Below, piece after piece: positions 11,178 through 24,226 of a DNA stretch of 64,000 nucleotides. Made by a program: the position numbers and the translations under genes. This DNA comes from Caenorhabditis elegans (taxonomy: Eukaryota; Nematoda; Chromadorea; Rhabditida; Rhabditidae). The stretch is taken from contig NC_003281.10 of the NCBI RefSeq assembly GCF_000002985.6, positions 6,262,001 to 6,326,000 on the forward strand, written 5' to 3'. Position 1 is the first letter of the stretch; each line of letters opens with the position of its first letter. The notes under the pieces are model-generated. The model worked only from the letters and a program-made list of their open reading frames with translations. It did not search any database and had not been told where the DNA came from.

Positions 11178-13965
11178 ATGCGTCTGTTTTTTCAACATTT
11201 TCTATTATTTTATGCGGGTAAATCCAAATTTATTTTGAATAATAAAAGAGGGTTGCGAACTTTCAGCAAGTGCCTATAATGTATCCGTGAATACCAATAG
11301 AAGTTTCCTGTTCGGAGATGTACTTGAGCCATTATGCTCAATTAATGTTACAGGTCAGAATTTGACAAGGTCGGAGCTTATTGAGGTAAGTGCTAACGAA
11401 AAAGCAAGACTAAAAATGGTGCAAATGTTGTGAAGTAGTTAGTTTATAAAATACTGAAAAGATTTTTTTGAAATATAAGTACTTTCAGTTATTTCACAAA
11501 TGGGAGAAGTATACATCTTCCCAAATTTCATCTTCATCTTCAATTTCCGATTATAGAAAAGCGATGCCTTGCTTTCCAGGTGCTAATTACTCATTGCTAA
11601 ATTATTTCCGCTAATTCATATTTTTCAGGACCAAACTTGAATTTGACTTCTTCCAACTCTGACATGATTCCACAGTATCCAAACTGCGAGACTTTTGTTA
11701 ATATTTCAAAAACCACCTTTGGAGAAGCCAATGATCTACTTGAAGAAGTGAAAAAGGTATTTAGATATATTTTTAGAAATTCTAATATTTGAGTTTAGGT
11801 GAGAGGTGTTGAACAAATGGATGTTTCCTTGAAGTCTGTTATCAACTCATTGAGCAGTCGACTTCAAAACTTGATTGACTATTTACCGGACGGAGCAACA
11901 AAGAATAAAACACAGGTAATAGATAATGTTTTTTAGGTTATGAATTCATTATGAAATCATTTAGGAACGTCTCTCGACTCTTATTGAAATCGGAAATCAA
12001 AAACTCCCTGAAACTCTACGAAACTCTACACGTAACCAGCCACCCACCCAGAGCACCAAATCTGAGTTCAATCCATTTGAGCTTCTATCTTGCTTTAACA
12101 TTAGCATGATGAAAACTGCTACAGTATCTGGACAAACTATCGGCTCAATTGCTTGCTCTAAATTCAAGTTATGCTCATTCTCAGCAGTTACCTCAAACCC
12201 TTGCCTATCAAACTTGAGGATAACTGAAGCTCAATACGATTCAGTTGTAAATAAGACTATTGCCGAATTAATAGGTGAAAAATTGGGCGGAGAGCAAGTT
12301 CAGAAAAAGCTTGGTAGTGCGATTGGTCAATTTTTTGGAGAGCATCCAAGATCTAAACGAACACCAAAACCACGATGCGAGAATTGTACTGAAGAAGAAT
12401 ATGAAGATGTGACACCACTTTCGGATCAAGTGAAAATGGATGGAAGAGAGGAATTGGAAGAAAGTGATGATAGAAGTTCAGGAGTAGAATCAGATGAAAG
12501 TTCTGGAGAAGTTATTGATGAATCATATGGAAAAATTGATGAATTGGATCAAGAAATGAGTAAACGATCAACAGATTCTCGAAAAATGAGCCATGAAGAG
12601 ATCACTCAAGCGAAGATAGCAAAAATTCGAGAATCTATCATAGATCAACTTCTCACAAAAACAGACGATCCAGATAATTCCACAGATTTTCAACCGACGA
12701 AGCGATCTGCGGCTCTTGAAGCTTCACAAGACAACTTTAAGGAAGCACTTGATAATTTTAGAACCGAGCATATTGAAGACATGACCGAAGGGAGTGGTCA
12801 AGAATCGGATAGACCAACAGATTCTACAAAACTTTATGGATCAACACAAAGTCCATCTGAAATTATCAGGCCCTCTATCAGAACTCTTAATATGGAGACT
12901 GAATCTAGTCCGGTGGATTTCATTGAGAATATGTCTCCAATTTCTGATTCGAATGATATGGATTCTTCTACAGTACCCAACGTTGCTAAAAAGAATAATA
13001 ACTTTGAGAAAGACCTTGATGCCTTCAGAACTGTAAATAATGGATCGGAAAAGCTCAATTCAAGCATGTTCCAAGAGCTTCAAACTGTTCTAAACCTTAA
13101 GCTAAACTCAACCATGCTGGAATATGCGGCTTCTTTCGCCAATATCTCTGAGTCACTTCCGAAAATGAGTGGAGAATTCACAGTTTCTCAATTTTTGCAA
13201 AAAATGGATATCAATGACTGGCCAACTTTGAAGCATCTTCTCAACTCAATGCAGTCAGTGTTTGGCAACCTGCCAGGATTTTCACAGATCTCGAATTTTA
13301 TAGAAAATCTTTCAAGCAGTGGATTGGATTTGAAAAGTGTTTTGAAAATGATTCCAGCTATGAATTCTTCTGGAACTTCATTACATAAAGATGCCGTTTT
13401 AGATTTGCTGAATTCCTTCAAGGTAATTTATCAATTGAAAAATGTCAAAGTTTTTGATGTAGCTTTGTGTTCCAGATGTGTTTTTTAAATTTTTCTGAAA
13501 CATTTTATACACTTATGAAATTACCTGCATTTTTGCACCAAAAATAAGGTACTCGGTCTCAACACGACAATGTTCGTTTTATAGACCTACGCCTTTACAG
13601 ATTACTGTAATTTCGAACTTCCGTTGTTGCGGACTTTTTATTGATTTTTCAAACTTCTTGGATAAAAATATTTATAATTATTTATTTTAGAACATAAATT
13701 AAACAATAAAACCCCAATTTTCACAAATCTCATAAGAAAATTAATGAGAATTTTCCTTCACCCATCACTAATTAATTTTCAGAGTAAAATATCATCTTCC
13801 GACACACCAAAATCTCCAGCGTTAGAAGCAGCAATCCAAAAAATAAGCGAAGCTTCAACTCTTCCTACTTTGCTCCAAAATGACCTGAATTCGAATGATT
13901 CATCAATATCCGATGCTCTAAATATTTTAAAATCGAATCCTTTGCTTTCGAGTTTGAAGATTTGA
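11178..13965 (+). CDS. Secreted acidic Ser-rich protein, 711 residues
   Basis: Seven exons (11178-11217, 11267-11385, 11489-11579, 11629-11756, 11799-11915, 11965-13422, 13783-13965) join in frame. The first exon is MRLFFQHFLLFYA and with the next forms a clear signal peptide. The N-terminal 200 residues include Asn-glycosylation sequons and spaced cysteines (PLCSINVT, AMPCFP, YPNCETF, LLSCFN). The centre is rich in Glu, Asp and Ser with dibasic sites (RSKRTPKP, MSKRSTDS, PTKRSAAL) that could be cleaved by proprotein convertases. Two related motifs recur: NFKEALDNFRTEH and NFEKDLDAFRTVN. The last third is helical (LNLKLNSTMLEYAASF). I do not recognise a family; it looks nematode-specific and extracellular. 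AATAAA lies at 14008. Confidence 0.75.
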
Positions 13966-14243
13966 CTTTCCGGAAATTCAATCAAAAACAATTTTTCTAA
14001 ACTGATGAATAAAACTTGTTGTTAGTTTCAGTTGAAAACAAGGATCAGAGAATCAGGAAATAATTTATGTAATCAAGTGTTTCGTAGACAAGAAAACCAC
14101 AGCTCAATATGGATTTCAAGGAACCCGGTATACATACATTTGGTAGGAGGGAAGCTGGGAGAGAGACAAGAAAAAAGTTGGATTCAATCGGGAAGTTTAG
14201 TTTACAGGGCAAGAAATAATATGTACACGAAAAGGAACCCGAT
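13966..14243. other. Convergent 3' region
   Basis: Holds the 3' ends of the secreted-protein gene (AATAAA at 14008, plus strand) and of the minus-strand ankyrin gene. Nothing else is seen. Confidence 0.5.
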
Positions 14244-16346
14244 TTACTGCTCGGCCTTGCTCAATTCGAGAACTTTTCTCAAATCTTCCTCATATTGCTC
14301 ATCTTCTCGCCGACGGCGATCTTCTTCAACTTGAGAATCTCGGATGGCACGGTAAAAATCTGTTTCAGGATTAACAGGCACTGATTCGATTTGCTCAAGA
14401 ATATCTACATACTCTTCTTCTTGTACTCGAGATGGTTGGCGAGCAGTACTTTCAAGAAGACTTTGTTGGATTGCGTACTGGAGGAGCATATCATCAGAAT
14501 AGTTATCTGAAAAGTTTTATATTTAAGTTGTTAATAATAATTGTTTTTTTAAACTTACTTCCTAATCCTCTCCGACTAGTATTCCCATTCGCCACCTGAT
14601 TCCTATTGTTTCGATTATTACGATCATCATCATCCTCCCAGGTGATTCCATATCTACCATCATCATCGATCGCGTATCCATCTGGAATTTCGAAAGCTTC
14701 CTCTTCAATATCAACATTTTGATTATCGATCGGTGTCACATGTTTCCCAGGTGAATTAATATTTTGGAATGCAATCCGAGCGCTGACAATATGGAAGAGG
14801 GGAATTTCAATTTTGACTGGGAATCCTGCGGGTAGCTGGAGGCGGATGAAATTGTGGAGGCGTGCAAAGTGTGGGCTATTCACTGCCATGAGCTCCACAA
14901 TTGGGATTATTTGATCCTGAAAATTTAAAATGAAATAATAACCAGTTTTTTTTTATATTTTAAAATTACATGAAGGTTCAAAGGATATTCATCAGCCATC
15001 CACAGCGTCGCCTGAAAAGCATTCGATTTCTTCACAACTTCTCGACGCTTTCCAATATCACATCCAGTGTCAAATTCATAATGCGGATCTAGGTACGAAT
15101 CAGGAGACAGTCCTTCTTCATACAGGTCCCTTGTAGTATTCTCGTCAGTTTTATTCGTCGACATCATTTTCTTGAAGCTGGTGACTGCTTTCGACTCGGA
15201 AGCCTCTTCCTGACATGGAATACTAAGTAAATATAACAATTCAAAAGAGGGGATACCTGGGCGAGACGGGCTCGAGCCTCACTGGAGAGATGATCGAAGC
15301 GGCGTTTAGTCACCAGATGCACGTTGGAGGCGTTTAGAACCTAAGATTATAGACGTTAAATTCGAATTTTAGCATTTTAAATTTGCATTCAAATTATTAC
15401 TTTACAATCGTATCCGTCTACAGTTTCATTCGTCTCTCCGCTGCTAAACCATGACAAGAATCCACGAGATGTTCGTTCAAAACCAATATTTTCCACGTCA
15501 ATATAAGTCGTCGAAATTGTATTTCTAAGTCGATCATCTAGTGCGGATGGAAGTGGTCGATACTCGTTAAAAATGTCATCATCTCGAAGCTCTTGAACTG
15601 CAGCGATTCGTTCGTCGTGGTCCAGTACGATGAATTCAGCGTATCCGTTTCTACTCAACCGAAAAATGTAAGACTGATTACCGCGCACCCAGCTGGCACC
15701 TTCGAATGAAACGAGTGTTGTGTCGATTCGAACGCTTGAGCCTCTTTTATAAATCTGAAATTAGAATGATTTGAAAAAGAAAAATCAATTAAAGATTACC
15801 TTATGGCAATCTGACGGACAAGCTTGTGACAGAAATGGAACCCAACTCGAAAAATCCCAATTCATCTCACAGAAGAAATCCGGTACTTCTGCCAGCTTTT
15901 CCAGAGATCTTTTCATCGCATGAGCACCACGATTTGCTCTCTGATAATCACGATGATGGATTACTTCTTGAATGAATTGTTCATTTCCTTGAGCAACTGC
16001 TTCATTCGATACAGACCACATTTCTGAAATATTCATTTTTTAGCATTTTAATGTTTCTAATACCTTTATTTGGAATGCTCGCATCAGCTCCTGCATCCAT
16101 CAGAAGCCGTGCACAATCGAAGTGTTGGAGAGTCACGGCGAGCATCAATGGAGTTCTGAATTATTTTTTTGGTTATTTTTAAAAATAAAACAAAAATGAT
16201 AACTATTCTTACCTTCCCCTCGGATCAATTTTATCGATTTCCAGCGTTGATTTATTTTTTAGAAGCTCATTCAGCTCATCCTTGCAGTCGACGTACACTG
16301 CCCAGTGTAGAGGGAATTCGAGTTTCGCTGGCGAATCCAGCGGCAT
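14244..16346 (-). CDS. ANKRD13-type ankyrin repeat / UIM protein
   Basis: Eight exons (16346-16213, 16155-16064, 16023-15800, 15754-15401, 15340-15257, 15209-14970, 14916-14559, 14506-14244) join in frame to 582 residues, the usual ANKRD13 length. The start MPLDSPAKLEFPLHWAVY leads into two ankyrin repeats (about residues 10-75; RTPLMLAVTLQHFDCARLL). The middle is the conserved ANKRD13 region with EMWSVSNEAVAQGN, CEMNWDFSSWVPFLSQ and FEGASWVRG. The C-terminus holds UIM-like helices: DMLLQYAIQQSLLES, FYRAIRDSQVEED and YEEDLRKVLELSKAEQ. In animals these proteins bind Lys63-linked ubiquitin on internalised receptors. It is divergently arranged with hmg-1.2 across 2.2 kb. Confidence 0.88.
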
Positions 16347-18605
16347 TCCGCCTGAAAATTTCGAAATATTGCTAATCAGAAAAAAAGAAACAAAAAATGA
16401 TTTGAGAATAAGAAAAAAAATAAACTTTTCCGAAATTGAAATGTCGCATTTCAGAAACTAGGAAGTTTCAAATTCGAAAAATTATGAAATTCAATCAAAC
16501 TCGATTCGGAAATTGTTTGTTTGTGCTCTTTCACTTCCTCTGAATCGATGTTTCATCGTCGTTTTCCTCCGTTTTCCATTTCCCATGCTCTTCTCTGCCT
16601 GCGTCTCTGCACTTTGCGTGTTCTCTTGTCGCCGTGGCGCAACACTCTCTAACTCTCTGCGTCTCTCACCTCGTGAGCACTCTCTTCAATTTATTCACCT
16701 CTGATTCTCTGTCATTTTTATACACTTTCTCGCCAATATTCGCATTTTTCTTGTTTTTAATTATTATTTTTCTTGAAACTTTATTTTTTTTCGTGATTTA
16801 AATTATATTTGCAAACTCCTCTTCGTTCCTCCAAGAAATCGGTTGCTAAGATTTCATTTGTTAACAAAATCTAATTGTTAAAAATAGTTTTTCGAATTTC
16901 TCGCGATCTAGTATTTTGTTTTAAAGAATTTGACGAATTAAATTTCTTTACGTTTTATTTCTAGTCCAAAAGGTGCAAATTACTTGTAAACGCACCTGCG
17001 TCGTTCAAATGTGAGCGCAGCAGAGAACACGCAAAATGATGAAAATCAACGAGAGAAATGAAATGAGTAAAAGTGGAAGAGATAGAGACAGAAAAAAACG
17101 CGCGCGGTGATGGCGGCTGAGTGCGGAAACAAAAAAGGTCTGAAGAAGGAGAAAAGTGTCTGAAGAAGCCTCCAATTAAAAATGGCTCGCGGAGAGTTCG
17201 CTCCGCCTACCATCGTTTACCTCAAATTTAGACGATGTTAGTATTCTTAAAAATAAGTGAGAATATATAGGAAAAACTTGAAGTTTTCGATTTTAATACA
17301 TCATTCGTATCAAAAAATTCTCATCACAGTGAAGAATTGTAAATTCAAGCGCCTAAAGAAGTGTTAAATTTACAATGTAAACTTTTGAACACATCTGACA
17401 TTTCTCTCTTCCTCTCTGTTTTTAATTATCTTTTTTTGCGGAGTGAGCCTATGTAGTTCAATCGAAAACTGTCTATTTAGAATGAGAGAAATAAAACAAA
17501 TTTATTTCGGAAAAAATATTGATTTATTAATTAATAATTTACATTCGGAGTTCACATTGCCACGAGTCTTCCGCAAACATCACTCGATAACATCGGTAAA
17601 TCACTTCGGACGAGAGGAATAGACAGTGTAGATATTCGGTGTAGGTTTTGGCACGATGCCAGAAATAAAATGACGTCATAGATAGATGAAAAAATGAAAC
17701 TGTCACTGCTTTATGATACTAGCAACTTTCGAAGTAGAGTAATTCTAGATGTGAAAAAAATTATTAGAACTCCTCGAAAAAATATTCAAAAAATCTAGAA
17801 TCTGGAACGTATATATTAATTGATTTGCTAGTTAGAATATAATACTTTAAAATTGAAAATTTCCTTTCAGATCATCAATAAATTAAGCCTCATTAATTCT
17901 AATTAATTCGTCAACGTCTAGAATTGAGTGAATATTGTCAAGATGTTAATTATTCCACATGATATTGATTACAATAGAAAGTATGCCCTTTTTGTGATCA
18001 TTATTGTTTATGTTCCTTTCCCAGTTCTTACTGCTTCGCATCTGTTTTTGAGAAAAACCGAAATCGCACACACAACGCAGAAAATGTGTTGTTACTCTAT
18101 CGTTGCCATTCTTCTCTCATTTTGGCCTTCTTTCTCCTCGACCGAGTGAATTGGCCTCCGACGACGAGGATGGGTGAAAGACATACGGCGACTGTAGAGA
18201 GTGACATACGCGACGGACAAGTGTGTTGAAATTGTGCAAGACCGTATGATTTGTAGAGATGCAGACATTCAGGGTATGTCTCTCCTTCAGTCTCTCGTTT
18301 TATCCTAAGTATCTGCGTCTCTACACAAGTGCATAATATCTCGGGGGAGGTCTCTCCTCGCTCGCCACACAACACCACACACACATACAAATACTGCGCG
18401 CTCACATAGAGACGTCTGACTCGCAACCCTCTTCTCTCTCCTGTTTCACCCTATTCTATTCGAATTGTATTCCTCTACTCTCCACTATTCGCGTGATCTT
18501 GTGCAACTGATTCCTTGGAGCGAGACGAGGAAAATTCAAATATAACGAACCGTCGTTGTCTCCCGAAGGAACATCTGAAAATCCGTGAAAAAATAACGAG
18601 TAACA
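16347..18605. promoter_or_regulatory. Bidirectional promoter region, ankyrin gene / hmg-1.2
   Basis: Roughly 2.2 kb separates two divergent genes, so promoters for both must lie here. The stretches at 16980-17230 and 18160-18470 are less AT-rich and dense in GAGA/CTCTC blocks, typical of worm promoters. Open frames here (for example 18097-18426 minus) are compositional artefacts without start or splice support. No RNA gene is recognised. Confidence 0.5.
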
Positions 18606-19934
18606 ATGAATTCTGGTTACAGCGCAAACATTTTTCCCAGTAGCTCATCGCCCACTCTGTATCAGAGTCACCAACTTGTAAGTTCAAGTTTTAATTAAGA
18701 TTAATTTAAAACATTAATTATCTTGACCAACATGCTGCAAAGTTATCAGTTGTATTTGTTTATAAAAAACACGATAATGTAAACTGAAAATTGTAGTTCG
18801 AAATGCTATAGTATAAACATCAATAGATATTTATACTATAAACATTTGTATTCTTATGCATGTTATAGATGAACTAAGAAAAATTAGATTTTCAGTATAA
18901 AAGTCAGTATCGTTAAAACAAAAAAGTGATCAAAAAAGCAACGAAAAATTAAAACAATAATTTGAATAAATCTTCCAGCAGCCGAATCCATCAGCAACGA
19001 TGTATCAGGCGACCCCCCGGGATATGGGTAAACCTCCAGTACGAGGCAAGACATCTCCATACGGATTCTTTGTGAAAATGTGCTACGAAGAACACAAGAA
19101 AAAGTATCCGAACGAGAATGTCCAAGTGACAGAGATTTCGAAAAAGTGCTCAGAAAAGTGGAAGACGATGGTTGACGATGAGAAGAGACGTTTCTATGAA
19201 CTGGCACAAAAGGACGCCGAGCGATATCAGGCAGAGGTGAGTGTACGTTTTTCATTCTTAATTTATTGTAGTTTAGTGTGACAGATTATATGAGAAATGA
19301 TTTTAAACAAGAATAATATTTATTTTCAGGTTGCCGCTTACGGAGGAGAAGATGCGATGAGGAAGAGGAAGCGTGCCAAGAAGGATCCACATGCACCAAA
19401 AAGAGCCCTGTAAGTTTTTTAAAGTTGAAAATAATACATAGAAATTTTGAAATATATTTTAATATTTGAAACATTGCTAGTTGATTTCAAACAAATTTTA
19501 ATATTAAATATCCCATTAGCGAATAAGTTCCAAAGAAGAATAATAGATTTTAAATTTTCTATCTAATCATCACACATCCTACTTTTTTCAGCTCAGCCTT
19601 CTTCTTTTACTCACAAGACAAACGTCCTGAAATACAGGCAGGTCATCCAGATTGGAAAGTCGGACAAGTTGCACAGGAGCTTGGAAAAATGTGGAAACTA
19701 GTGCCCCAGGAGACGAAGGATATGTATGAGCAAAAAGCACAAGCGGATAAGGATAGATATGCGGATGTAAGAATTTTCAAAAGAAAACAAACATTTATTT
19801 ATTCGAAATAATTACAGGAAATGCGCAATTACAAAGCTGAAATGCAAAAAATGTCTGGCATGGACCATTATGACGATGATAACATCCATCATGTTGTACA
19901 TGTTGAAGATATTAATAGTCAAAATATCTCGTAA
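18606..19934 (+). CDS. hmg-1.2: High mobility group protein 1.2, two HMG boxes
   Basis: Five exons (18606-18677, 18979-19236, 19330-19409, 19592-19766, 19818-19934) join in frame to 233 residues. It begins MNSGYSANIFPSSSSP. HMG box A covers about residues 45-112 (KTSPYGFFVKMCYEEHKKKY), a basic linker follows (MRKRKRAKKDPHAPKRAL), and box B covers about 132-203 (SAFFFYSQDKRPEIQ). The tail is acidic and His-rich (MDHYDDDNIHHVVHVED). HMGB proteins bend DNA in the nucleus and modulate transcription; the worm gene is known for roles in development and Wnt-related signalling. Exon 2 starts with CAGCAG, a tandem acceptor that could add or drop one Gln. The 3' UTR probably ends after AATAAA at 20392, only about 50 bases from the convergent neighbour's stop. 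Confidence 0.95.
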
Positions 19935-20443
19935 TCATTCCAATTTGTTCGATTTTTGTACCCCTTATCGATTCGCTCTTCATAATTTTTCTTTAACACA
20001 CAAGCGCAAATCATTCACTTTACCAGTCAACAGGAATTCAAATGATTTCTTTTTTGTTTCTGTACTCCATAAAACACCAAACACCTCGCTGAACCTTCCC
20101 ACTCCACATCGCCCTCCCCCACCGTTTTAGATCTACAATTTTATTTCACAAGTAGGCCGAGAATGAGATACCTGTAAATAATCGCTATTGTCGATTGAAC
20201 TTTATTTTCAAAATCCGTATGCAACCCTTGTATTCCCGTTTGTCGTTTTATGATTGGTTTACTTTATTTTATGTTCTGATAATTTTTTCCACATCAGCAC
20301 AATGATAAATGTCGCGATTAGTTTCCTCTTTCTTTTTTGTCTCTTTTCCCCTTATATGTTCCATGTTTCCCCGAAACACCATCTCATTTTTAATAAATTT
20401 CATTTCGGTTCAATATAAACAATCGTATTTGCCACAAATTAAA
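19935..20443 (+). other. hmg-1.2 3' UTR
   Basis: About 500 pyrimidine-rich bases after the hmg-1.2 stop, with AATAAA at 20392-20397. The opposing ZYG-11-like gene ends at 20444, so the two transcripts' 3' ends nearly touch or overlap. Confidence 0.6.
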
Positions 20444-23400
20444 TTAAATTAGATTCTTAATTTCAGCTTTCATATTCATAATAATTTCAGAATTAGTGTT
20501 GAGGTTGGACATCTCGGTGGTAAGTAAATTTACAAAGCTTTTATCCTGTTCCATTGAGCTTTTGATCACCAGAAGAGCCCAAAGTAAGGATCCATCTTCT
20601 CTAGAATCCTTTAGAATTTTCTTGAGAATTCCATTTTTCACGTAAATCTTCGAATCGGAAACAGGAATTTTAATGACGTTTGATATTTCTGGAAAACATT
20701 CTCGTATTAAAGAATTCGCCGGTTCTCTGTTGACAATTGTTGGAAAATTGGAGATAATTAATGCAAGAACTGTGAAGACATAATATGCTCTTTCATCATC
20801 CCATTCGTCAAGTCTTTCTCTGAAATTTGGAAAATATTAAACATTTCGAAAACCCATTTCTTGAAGTTGAAACATTAAATTAGCAATGATAGGCTCGCTG
20901 ATACGGTATTACCCAGTCGTAAAATTCAGCGATTTTTCCTCTAATTTTTCTACTTTGTTCTGAATAGGGGGCTTCAAATGGTACTGTAACAGCAAACTTC
21001 CGTTGCAGTGGAGTTTTCATGTATTTTCTTCTCTTTTATCTTTCTTTTTTTTGATGATTTCGATTAAATTACACTTAAAACTCAAAAATAACTATAAAAA
21101 TACTCAAATTTTAACAAACAGAAGGAAACAGAAAGAAAAGTCGATATAGATTCCGCAATTACACAAGTTTGAAACTACAGTACTATTTTTACGCACAGGT
21201 GTGTGCCTTACAATAGTACTGTAGTTTCAAACTTGTGTAATTGCGGAATCTATATCGATTTTTCTTTCTGTTTCCTTCTGTTTGTTAAAATTTGAGTATT
21301 TTTTAGTTATATTTGAGTTTTAAGTGTTTTTTAATCGAAATCATCAACAACAAGAATAGATTCCGTAAAATTCGCGCGAATTCGCTTCTGGGTCTCTGAT
21401 TTCCCTTGCTCAGTTTTTTCAAGACAAAGGGATTTTCAAACATTTGTGATGAAAGTGTGAAATTTGGCGAAAAATAGACAAAAAGTGAAATAATATAAGT
21501 TTGAAGAAGTTTTCGAAAGGTCAAAACGTAAAAATGTTTCCTTAAAGGCACATGCAATTTATCTTATTGGATCTCACCACGAGCTCTTTCTTTCCTACGA
21601 AGCTTATAATGAAATTCAATCAAAAACTCACTGCAAAACGGAAATCCTCGCGTCGATTGCAACATGTTTCACATTTTTATCAGTGAGCTCGAGTAGAACA
21701 TTTTTCAATATTTTGAGAATTTTCAGGTGATCCGACGCTTTGGTTAGATTACCAAAACATTCTAGAAGAACGTTCATTTCTTCACACTCTGCCAATTTCT
21801 CACAAGCATCTGCACTGTTTTGCGTTATTTGAGTTAAAATGTCAAGACAAAATGTAATCCAATAGGTTTTCCGTAACTCAATTGACTTCTTCAAGTGCAA
21901 AATGATTTTTGGCATAAGTTTGTGATTAAAGTCAATATAATATACTGATTGTGATGAAATCCTTTTGATGTATGTAGCAAAAATTGGAATTGCTCGAGTT
22001 TTCATCTCATCATCTACTTCATTCCTTGAAATACACAACCCTGCTATCCGACAGACTCGTTCATAACTCATTGGTTTCAAGCTGGATTCAAGTAATTTGA
22101 GTAAAGATTCAATTGTTCTCCATAAACTTATATTGAAGTCTTTTGTTGCAATGAATAATCTCCCATTATTGTATACACCATCTAACAATTTACAAACGAG
22201 TTGATATAAATCAAATGGTTGAAACCGCGCGTCTTGATTTCTGAAATTGGATTATTAGAGAAATTGACTGAAAACTAGGAAAATTCAGAAAGCTCCTTAT
22301 AACTAATTATATTTTTTGAGAACATTTGCGACGGAGCCACTAAAAAATCTGAGGTTTTCTAATCGCGGCCACATAAAATTGCAAATTTTTAATAACTTAC
22401 CGTGCTATATGCCACAGACAAAGAGTACCGTAACCTTGAATTCCAAGTGATGACTCAATTTTCAATGCAGAATTGATTATTATTTTCACACATTCCGAAA
22501 AATCAAATCTGTTATCCAGATCTGGATCATATTTTGGAAACAGGTGTAACATGTTTTCCAAAACTCGTTCTACAGAACTTATTCGATGTACTCCCAAATA
22601 ATGAGTAAGAGATTTGAGAGAAGAAGTTAATGTTGCTGTGTTCAAAAGGAAGACTTCATGGTGTAGGGATAAGCTTCTAATATGACAATCTGAAATTATT
22701 ATTATTATTATTATTATTGCAGAAATTTAATTTCAAATTTTCGAACTCACTGATAGCTGCAACTTGTTGAAGGTTATCATGAGAGTTTAATATTTGTTCT
22801 AGAAGATTTTTATTTATATCTGTTCCCGAACATTCCAAAAATCGTAATTCCTTCAAAACCTTATTTGATTGCACATATTGATTGATTATTTTTGTATCAT
22901 GTTTATACCTGAACCATTATCACGATATTTCAAAAAAAAAAAAACATTCAAAATCTTACATTGATCTTGAAACATCCAAAATCCGCAGCCCAGTCAAATT
23001 GAACAGGTCTACAAACTGCTCAAAACATTCAAGTTCTACGCTTCTCATTATAAGAGACTCTAGATTTTTTAAACTTGAAATTCCAGAAATATTAGGAACA
23101 TTAGTTTCACTAATATCCAAGTATGTAAGATTTGGAATGCTTTCGCAAAGTTGTTGGAAATCGTCGCTTTGAAGATGTCTCCCACAGATGATTAGGCTTC
23201 TGAGAACGGGTAAAATAGTTCCTATCTGAAATGAGAGAGACATGAGTTAGATATGTAAATTTCGAATAGTAACTTTCAAATTTTAGGTGAAAATGATATA
23301 GACTGTCAGTTTCGTGCAAGTATTACAGCTGAGTAGTATTCTATCACTCACATTCTTTGTCCATTTCTTTGAGAAAGCATGCGATCCTTTAATATCCAAA

Positions 23401-23851
23401 TAGTGAAGATTTCGACGTGTTTCGTTATTTAAAATTGCTTTTAAAAGCTCAAAAATGTCAATTGTGTTATCGTCTGAAAAGTTTAAACTAAAGAAAAAAA
23501 ATTGTATTCCCACAGATAATACTCTAAAAGTGGTTATACGTTTTGAAATAGAAACGTTGCATATTGTCAAAACTACTTACCAATTAAATCTCTGTAATAG
23601 TACCCAATATAATCCAAATCTCCAATACCAAGTGACTCGAGACAGTGTTTTTTGAGAACCATGACAGTATTACGGTCGATTTTGAATTTTCCATAGTCAA
23701 CATTTCTCAACTCTAATCTTTGCCCAATTTCATGATTATATTCATGAATTAGACCGCGTGATATTTTTAAGAGTTTTGAGTAGACTTGGTCACTTGATTT
23801 CGAATCCAATTTGTACTTCAAATTTCGGTAGATGCCTTTAACAATTTCATT
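20444..23851 (-). CDS. ZYG-11 family LRR/armadillo protein
   Basis: Seven exons (23851-23581, 23473-23352, 23225-22960, 22908-22751, 22689-22401, 22240-21632, 20819-20444) join in frame to 696 residues. The start ATG at 23851 (MKLLKASTEILKYKLDS) is the one that keeps frame. Leucine-rich repeats occupy about residues 100-270 (LPVLRSLIICGRHL, IPNLTYLDIS, LTGLRILDVS); the C-terminal half is helical, of armadillo type (YWITFCLDILTQITQNSADACEKLAECEEMN). ZYG-11/ZER1 proteins are substrate receptors for CUL-2 ubiquitin ligases; that role here is family inference. Intron 6 (21631-20820) carries a near-perfect palindrome. An upstream ATG at 23944 with a donor at 23886 does not join in frame. Confidence 0.8.
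21053..21346. repeat. Near-perfect fold-back repeat, about 135-base arms
   Basis: Left arm about 21053-21186 and right arm about 21213-21346 are inverse complements with few mismatches (GATGATTTCGATTA against TAATCGAAATCATC at the ends; CTACAGTACTAT against ATAGTACTGTAG at the centre). A short loop of about 26 bases contains a smaller CACAGGTGTGTG symmetry. It lies wholly inside the last intron of the ZYG-11-like gene. It is probably a palindromic non-autonomous transposon; transcribed in the intron, it would form a long double-stranded RNA hairpin. Confidence 0.85.
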
Positions 23852-24226
23852 GTGGAAAAATTAATAAGAAGAAAACAACAACAAACCATCATTTATATAA
23901 TGAGCAACTTTTTCAGTGGCAATACACGATAAAGCGTTAATCATTTAAAATTACCAGTTACGTTTCGGGGGTCCACAGGTAAAGACGTTTGACGTCTATT
24001 TGTGCAAAGAGAGGGAGAGAGAGAGCACCTGTATTCAAATATTATCGATTCGTTAGGTCAACTTACTAGAAATAATTACCTACTTGCCGGCATTTCTCAA
24101 ATATAGACAGTTACATACAATTCATATTATCATTGCAACTTCAATAAGACTTCCCGGATATTGTTTGACCTGTACTTAAAAATTAATACTAGAATATATG
24201 TGATTATTCTGATGTAATATTTTAGT

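Noticed and set aside
23887..23944. Extra first exon for the ZYG-11-like gene (ATG at 23944)
   Set aside because: Splicing to 23836 shifts the frame; the ATG at 23851 reads straight into the protein.
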